A stretch of 11,086 bases of DNA from Clostridia bacterium (lineage in GTDB: Bacteria > Bacillota_A > Clostridia > Peptostreptococcales > Anaerovoracaceae). Positions 7,316 to 11,086 of the stretch are shown here, piece by piece (position 1 is the stretch's first letter; every line of letters starts with the position of its first letter). The notes below the pieces were generated by a model. It searched no databases. It worked only from the letters and a program-made list of their open reading frames with translations, and was not told where the DNA came from. A program made the translations under genes and the position numbers. The stretch covers positions 1 to 11,086 of the forward strand of contig JAKSSI010000023.1 of the NCBI GenBank assembly GCA_024403175.1. Direction: 5' to 3'.

Positions 7316-8593
7316 ATGCTTGATATCAAATTTGTCCGCGAAAATCCGGACGTAGTAAAAGAAAACATCAAGAAGAAGTTCCAGGATGCAAAGCTTCCTA
7401 TGGTAGATGAAGCAATTGAACTGGATAAGCAGCTGCGTGCAGCTAAGACTCGTGGCGACGAATTAAGATCACTTAGAAACACAGTTTCCAAGGAAATCGG
7501 CGGCTTAATGAAGCAGGGCAAGAAGGACGAAGCAGAAGAAGCAAAGAAGAAGGTTGCTGCTATTGCTGACGAACTTGCTGCTCTTGAAAAGAAGGAAGCT
7601 GAATGCGCAGAAGAACTCAATAAGCGCATGATGGTTATTCCTCAGATTATCGACCCATCCGTTCCTATTGGTCCAGACGATTCTCACAATGTTGAAGTTG
7701 AAAAGTTTGGCGAACCAGTAGTACCAGCATGGGAAATTCCATATCATGTAGACATTATGGAAAAGTTCTCCGGAATCGATATTGATTCTGCAAGAGATAC
7801 ATCCGGTAATGGTTTCTACTATCTTAAGGGAAATATTGCAAGACTTCACTCAAGCATTCTCTCCTATGCAAGAGACTTTATGATTGGTAAGGGTTTTGAA
7901 TACTTCATTCCACCTTTCATGATTCACGGCAATGTAGTTAAGGGCGTTATGTCTTTCGCTGAAATGGAAAATATGATGTACAAGATTGAAGGCGAAGACC
8001 TTTATCTTATCGGTACATCTGAACACTCTATGGTAGGTAGATTTATTGGTAAGACTTTAGATAAGGATCAGCTTCCACAGACTCTTACATCTTACTCCCC
8101 ATGCTTCAGAAAGGAAGTAGGTGCTCACGGCATCGAAGAAAGAGGTGTATATAGAATTCACCAGTTCGAAAAGCAGGAAATGGTAGTAATTTGCGAACCA
8201 GAAGAATCTCCAGAATGGTTTACAAAGCTTTGGCAGTACACAGTAGAATTCTTCAGAACTCTTGATATTCCAGTAAGAACACTTGAATGCTGCTCTGGCG
8301 ATTTAGCAGATCTTAAGGTTAAGTCCTTAGACGTTGAAGCTTGGTCTCCAAGACAGAAGAAGTATTTCGAAGTAGGTTCTTGCTCCAACCTTGGTGATGC
8401 TCAGGCTAGAAGACTTGGCATTAAGGTAAGAGATAAGGAAAACGGAAACTACTTTGCCCATACTCTTAACAACACAGTAGTTGCTCCACCAAGAATGCTC
8501 ATCGCATTCCTCGAAAACAACTATCAGGAAGATGGCTCTGTAAACATTCCAAAGGCTCTTCAGCCATATATGGGTGGTCAGACAAAGCTCTAA
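7316..8593 (+). CDS. serS: Seryl-tRNA synthetase, archaeal-like second type
   Basis: Charges tRNA-Ser with serine in two ATP-driven steps; class II synthetase, cytosolic. Residues 1-110 form the tRNA-binding helical arm, with a long Lys/Glu coiled coil at about 30-105. The catalytic core shows GTSEHS (233-238, serine binding), motif 2 with CFRKEVGAHG (263-272) and RIHQFEKQE (280-288), and motif 3 with PPRMLIAFLENN (391-402). The length of 425 is normal. The wording of the motifs (TSEHS, FRKE-x-GAHG, ECCSGDL, SLDVEAWSPRQKKYFEVGSC) is closer to the type I recall from haloarchaea and from the second serS of some clostridia than to the usual bacterial FRSEAG-type enzyme. All key motif arginines and glutamates are present, so it should be active. 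It is followed by a strong terminator. Function is near certain; the subtype is from memory. Confidence 0.95.
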   Translation: MLDIKFVRENPDVVKENIKKKFQDAKLPMVDEAIELDKQLRAAKTRGDELRSLRNTVSKEIGGLMKQGKKDEAEEAKKKVAAIADELAALEKKEAECAEELNKRMMVIPQIIDPSVPIGPDDSHNVEVEKFGEPVVPAWEIPYHVDIMEKFSGIDIDSARDTSGNGFYYLKGNIARLHSSILSYARDFMIGKGFEYFIPPFMIHGNVVKGVMSFAEMENMMYKIEGEDLYLIGTSEHSMVGRFIGKTLDKDQLPQTLTSYSPCFRKEVGAHGIEERGVYRIHQFEKQEMVVICEPEESPEWFTKLWQYTVEFFRTLDIPVRTLECCSGDLADLKVKSLDVEAWSPRQKKYFEVGSCSNLGDAQARRLGIKVRDKENGNYFAHTLNNTVVAPPRMLIAFLENNYQEDGSVNIPKALQPYMGGQTKL

Positions 8594-8641
8594 GTTAAAA
8601 ATAGTCAAAAAATTATTTTTAGTCAATTTTTTAGTCTAGTG

Positions 8642-8685
8642 AATAATCCTTGTAATTTCAATGGTTACAAGGATTATTTTTATTT
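8642..8685 (+). terminator. Intrinsic terminator after serS
   Basis: A perfect 14 bp inverted repeat has arms at 8642-8655 (AATAATCCTTGTAA) and 8665-8678, a 9-base loop, and a T-rich tail. It lies 49 bp after the serS stop. The A-rich left flank is weak support for action in both directions. It would end the long operon. Confidence 0.85.
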
Positions 8686-8694
8686 ATAGTACAA

Positions 8695-8724
8695 TATTCG
8701 TTTCATATTGCGTCTAGTATTCGT
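8695..8724 (+). repeat. Three spaced TATTCGT-like repeats over the putP promoter
   Basis: TATTCGT at 8695-8701, TATTGCGT at 8706-8713 and TATTCGT at 8718-8724 start 11 and 12 bases apart, about one helical turn. They cover the -35 box and part of the spacer, so they are a candidate operator. In AT-rich DNA chance is possible. Confidence 0.4.
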
Positions 8725-8736
8725 AAAGGGTATAAT
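8708..8736 (+). promoter_or_regulatory. Probable sigma-A promoter of the proline symporter gene
   Basis: A perfect -10 box TATAAT lies at 8731-8736. A weak -35 box TTGCGT lies at 8708-8713, with an ideal 17-base spacer. Transcription would begin near 8743, giving a short leader of about 27 bases. The ribosome binding site GAAAGGA (8756-8762) follows seven bases before the ATG. The weak -35 suggests a regulated promoter. Confidence 0.7.
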
Positions 8737-8769
8737 ACCGCTATTACATATATTTGAAAGGAATAAAAA

Positions 8770-10218
8770 ATGTTTAATGTAGAATCAATTGTTTTCATTA
8801 TTTATATTATCTTCCTTCTTGCTATCGGTATTTACTTCTTCATGAAGGGTAAAGATGGCGGCGAAAAGGGATACTTCCTCGGTGGCAGACAGATGGGTGC
8901 TTGGGTATCTGCTCTTTCTGCTGGTGCATCCGACATGAGTGCTTGGGTACTTATGGGTCTTCCAGCAAGTATCTATGCAGCAGGTATGGGTCAGGCTTGG
9001 ATTGCTATTGGTCTTCTTATCGGCTATGCACTTAGCTGGATTTATGAAGCTCCAAGACTCAGAGCTTTCTCCATCGTTTGCAACGACTCTATTACAATTC
9101 CTCAGTATCTTACAAACAGATTTAAGTCTAAGAGCAAGGCTCTTCAGATTATCTGTGCGGTAATCTTCCTCGTAGCTTATACAGTATACGCAGCAAGTTC
9201 CATTAAGGCTTGCGGTACACTCTTTAATACAGTAATGGGTATCGATGCTACAGTTGCTATGTACATTGCAGCTGTTGTAATCATTGTTTATACATTCCTC
9301 GGCGGCTTCTCTGCAGTTTGCTGGACAGACTTCTTCCAGGGTCTTTTAATGCTTGGTGCTCTTCTTATTGCTCCAATCTTTGCAAACTTTATGCTCGACG
9401 CAGCAACAGCTTCTGCACTTCCTGAAGGATTTATGAATCCTATGACAGGTTGGAAGGATATCATCTCTGGTCTTGGCTGGGGACTTGGTTACTTCGGAAT
9501 GCCACACATCATTATCAGATTTATGTCTCTTAAGAGCCAGAAGGAACTTAAGAAGTCCGCAAAGATTGGTGTTGCTTGGACAACTCTTATCCTTATCTTC
9601 TCTGTAGCTGCAGGTGCTATCGGAAGAAAGTTCCTCGGATTCGATCAGAGCATTGCTGATAACTCCCTCGTATTCATTACAATGACAAGAAGAATCTTCC
9701 CGGCTCTTATTTCTGGTATTCTTCTTTCCGCAGTACTTTCCGCTGCAATGAGCACTGCAGACTCCCAGCTTCTTGCTGCTGCTTCTGCATTTGCATCCGA
9801 CGTATATAAGCCAATTATTCGTAAGCAGAAGGCTTCCGATAAGGAAATGCTCTGGGCTGGCAGAATCGTAGTTCTTGCCATTTCCGTAGTAGCTCTTCTT
9901 GTTGCATCTAATCCAAATGCAGGTTCTATTATGAGCCTTGTATCTAACGCATGGGGTCTCTTCGGCGCAGCATTCGGACCAGTTATTATGCTCTCTCTCT
10001 TCTGGAAGAAGCTTACTTTCAGCGGCGCTGTTGGCGGTATTGTAGTTGGTGCTCTTGTTGATGCTCTTTGGCTTGGTTTCCTTGCTTCCACAGGAATCTA
10101 TGAAATCATTCCTGGTTTCATCTGCGGACTTATCGTTGCAGTAGTTGTTTCTATGGCTACAAAGAATGATAATGAAGTTGACGAACTCTTTGATAAGTGC
10201 GTAAACTATCAGGACTAA
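8770..10218 (+). CDS. putP: Sodium/proline symporter PutP (SSS family)
   Basis: Imports proline with sodium across the cell membrane. In anaerobic clostridia proline serves as an osmoprotectant and an electron acceptor in Stickland fermentation. The 482-residue protein is almost wholly hydrophobic, with about 13 membrane segments as in the SSS (LeuT-fold) family. The signature ASDMSAWVLMGLP (53-65) includes Asp55, the residue essential for sodium in E. coli PutP, and MSTADSQLLAAASAFASDVY (327-346) matches the sodium-site helix with its Ser/Thr pair. GYFGMPHIIIRFMS (240-253) is also PutP-like. The start has a good ribosome binding site and its own promoter, so it is separate from the serS operon. 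Codon use is strongly biased (AAG Lys, CTT Leu), suggesting high expression. Another SSS substrate is possible, but the substrate-region motifs favour proline. Confidence 0.9.
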   Translation: MFNVESIVFIIYIIFLLAIGIYFFMKGKDGGEKGYFLGGRQMGAWVSALSAGASDMSAWVLMGLPASIYAAGMGQAWIAIGLLIGYALSWIYEAPRLRAFSIVCNDSITIPQYLTNRFKSKSKALQIICAVIFLVAYTVYAASSIKACGTLFNTVMGIDATVAMYIAAVVIIVYTFLGGFSAVCWTDFFQGLLMLGALLIAPIFANFMLDAATASALPEGFMNPMTGWKDIISGLGWGLGYFGMPHIIIRFMSLKSQKELKKSAKIGVAWTTLILIFSVAAGAIGRKFLGFDQSIADNSLVFITMTRRIFPALISGILLSAVLSAAMSTADSQLLAAASAFASDVYKPIIRKQKASDKEMLWAGRIVVLAISVVALLVASNPNAGSIMSLVSNAWGLFGAAFGPVIMLSLFWKKLTFSGAVGGIVVGALVDALWLGFLASTGIYEIIPGFICGLIVAVVVSMATKNDNEVDELFDKCVNYQD

Positions 10219-10250
10219 TACGCTTAATTAAGAACGAATAAAATAAACAG

Positions 10251-10288
10251 TAATGGGGACCATAACAAAAATGTGATGGTCCTTATTA
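10251..10288 (+). terminator. Hairpin after putP, probable terminator
   Basis: The core stem is GGACCAT (10257-10263) with ATGGTCC (10276-10282). Extended by two G-U pairs and TAAT/ATTA, it reaches 13 bp around a 12-base loop. The tail after it is A/T mixed rather than a clean T run, so termination may be leaky. Confidence 0.6.
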
Positions 10289-10299
10289 ATTATAAACAG

Positions 10300-10328
10300 T
10301 TACAGTAAGTAAAATAATATTGTATACT
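10300..10328 (+). promoter_or_regulatory. Candidate promoter of the LysR-type gene
   Basis: The -10 box TATACT (10323-10328) lies 17 bases after a weak -35 box TTACAG (10300-10305). The overlapping ACAGTTACAGT repeat could be part of a regulator site. This promoter lies inside the longer TTG-start reading frame, which supports the downstream ATG as the start. Confidence 0.5.
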
Positions 10329-10334
10329 AATAAT

Positions 10335-10341
10335 GGGGAGG
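10335..10341 (+). promoter_or_regulatory. Ribosome binding site of the LysR-type gene
   Basis: GGGGAGG stands eight bases before the ATG at 10350 and decides the start. The TTG at 10320 has no such site. Confidence 0.8.
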
Positions 10342-10349
10342 TAAATATT

Positions 10350-11081
10350 ATGACATCCAATCAGATAAGTTGTTTTTTATCAGCGGCCCGGAATTTGAAT
10401 TTTACTGTAGCTGCAGAAGAATGCTATATTACTCAGCCGGCCCTTTCTAGGAGCATTTCCTCTTTGGAAGAAGATTTAGGAGTTAAATTATTTGAGCGAA
10501 CAAATAATAATCTGGCTTTAACTCCAGGCGGAGAGAGACTGTATAAGTTTTTTGATGAACAAAGCAAGGCGTTTAGCTCTGTTGTAAACAATGCTAAATT
10601 CGATAATGATAGAGATCAAAATAGACTTACCATAGGCTTTGTTAGAAATGAGTTTATGGCTACAAAGGATGTAGATGCTCTAGATGTATTCATTAAGCAG
10701 AATCCAGATATAAAGGTAAATTTCAAACATTTCCAATCGGCAAGAGAAGCTATTGAAAGTGCAATAACTCAAAAAGTAGATGTAATAGAAATAATGGAAG
10801 CCGCAGCTCTTAAAACACCTATGCTTAGGCATGTTTCCATTTGTGAGTATAAAAGATGTGTTGTAGTTTCAAGGCAGAGTGAGTTTGCAAATAAAACTGC
10901 TATGTCACTTTCTGAGTTCAAGGATGAAACATTCATCGCCATAAAACCAGAGCATTCTTCAACTATGCTCGACACGGTTCTACGTGTATGCCGTGAAGCA
11001 GGTTTTTCTCCAAAGAATGTAATTGAAGCAACAGATATTCAGGAGCTTATAAAGGATCAATCTATGGATATAGACATATGA
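10350..11081 (+). CDS. LysR-type transcriptional regulator, short at the C-terminus
   Basis: DNA-binding regulator that normally acts as a tetramer and responds to a small effector. The winged helix-turn-helix occupies about residues 3-62, with NFTVAAEECYITQPALSRSI typical of the family and LTPGGERLY after it. The effector-binding domain begins near residue 92 (RLTIGFVRN). The protein has 243 residues from the ATG, against about 290-300 for the family. The frame stops after SMDIDI, exactly where most members have a Gly-x-Gly loop and then roughly 50 more residues. Two TGA codons stand in tandem at 11079-11084. TGA is used as a normal stop elsewhere in this window, so it is not read through as Trp. 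It follows putP in the same direction, so it might control it, but nothing shows this. It could be a functional short form, a recent pseudogene or a sequencing error. Confidence 0.8.
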   Translation: MTSNQISCFLSAARNLNFTVAAEECYITQPALSRSISSLEEDLGVKLFERTNNNLALTPGGERLYKFFDEQSKAFSSVVNNAKFDNDRDQNRLTIGFVRNEFMATKDVDALDVFIKQNPDIKVNFKHFQSAREAIESAITQKVDVIEIMEAAALKTPMLRHVSICEYKRCVVVSRQSEFANKTAMSLSEFKDETFIAIKPEHSSTMLDTVLRVCREAGFSPKNVIEATDIQELIKDQSMDIDI

Positions 11082-11086
11082 TGAAT

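Noticed and set aside
7252..7629. Antisense frame over the start of serS
   Set aside because: It is Ser/Phe-rich, the mirror of the Lys/Glu coiled coil of SerRS; no family features.
8652..8668. WalR-type box (TGTAAT-N5-TGGTTA)
   Set aside because: The second half does not match the TGTWAH consensus, and the sequence is explained by the terminator stem.
9645..10091. Long antisense frame within putP (148 codons)
   Set aside because: It lies fully within a convincing membrane-protein gene, has low-complexity Ala/Arg/Thr content and no ribosome binding site, and fits codon-bias shadowing.
10320..10349. Longer LysR start at the TTG at 10320
   Set aside because: It overlaps the likely -10 box and lacks a ribosome binding site; the ATG at 10350 has GGGGAGG at good spacing and begins right at the HTH domain.

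Overview
The window reads as an AT-rich, low-GC, anaerobic Gram-positive bacterium of the Clostridia. I favour the Eubacteriales / Family XIII type, but this rests on protein style and gene content only, with no database search. The reasons are an essential WalR/WalK pair, clostridial-style DnaD/DnaC modules, a G5-M23 cell-wall peptidase, a second-type (archaeal-like) SerRS, and arginine coded mostly by AGA. All nine genes are on the + strand and nearly the whole window is coding.

Positions 1-7283 look like one long, tightly packed transcription unit. It starts with the 3' part of a DnaD-domain protein carrying a DnaC-like zinc module but no ATPase. Next come a membrane-anchored G5/M23 peptidase (20 bp overlap) and, after a 52 bp gap with a strong ribosome binding site, a CofE-like (F420-0:glutamate ligase family) protein. 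WalR follows 8 bp later, then WalK (1 bp overlap), an FtsB/DivIC-type division protein (8 bp overlap, TTG start) and RsmA/KsgA (4 bp overlap). The shared theme is growth control. WalRK senses and controls peptidoglycan turnover, the M23 protein is a probable wall hydrolase, the FtsB-like protein belongs to the divisome, and RsmA finishes 30S ribosome maturation. serS follows after 32 bp with its own strong ribosome binding site, and a clear intrinsic terminator closes the unit.

Positions 8686-10218 hold a separately promoted PutP-type sodium/proline symporter with a consensus -10 box and three spaced TATTCGT-like repeats over the promoter. A hairpin follows it. The last gene is a LysR-type regulator with its own promoter. 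Its reading frame stops about 50 residues before the usual end of the family, five bases before the window ends, so it may be decaying or frameshifted.

I found no mobile element, CRISPR array, tRNA, rRNA or riboswitch. The most notable points are the ATPase-less DnaD/DnaC hybrid, the CofE-like gene tied to walRK in an organism not expected to make F420, and the broken-looking LysR end.
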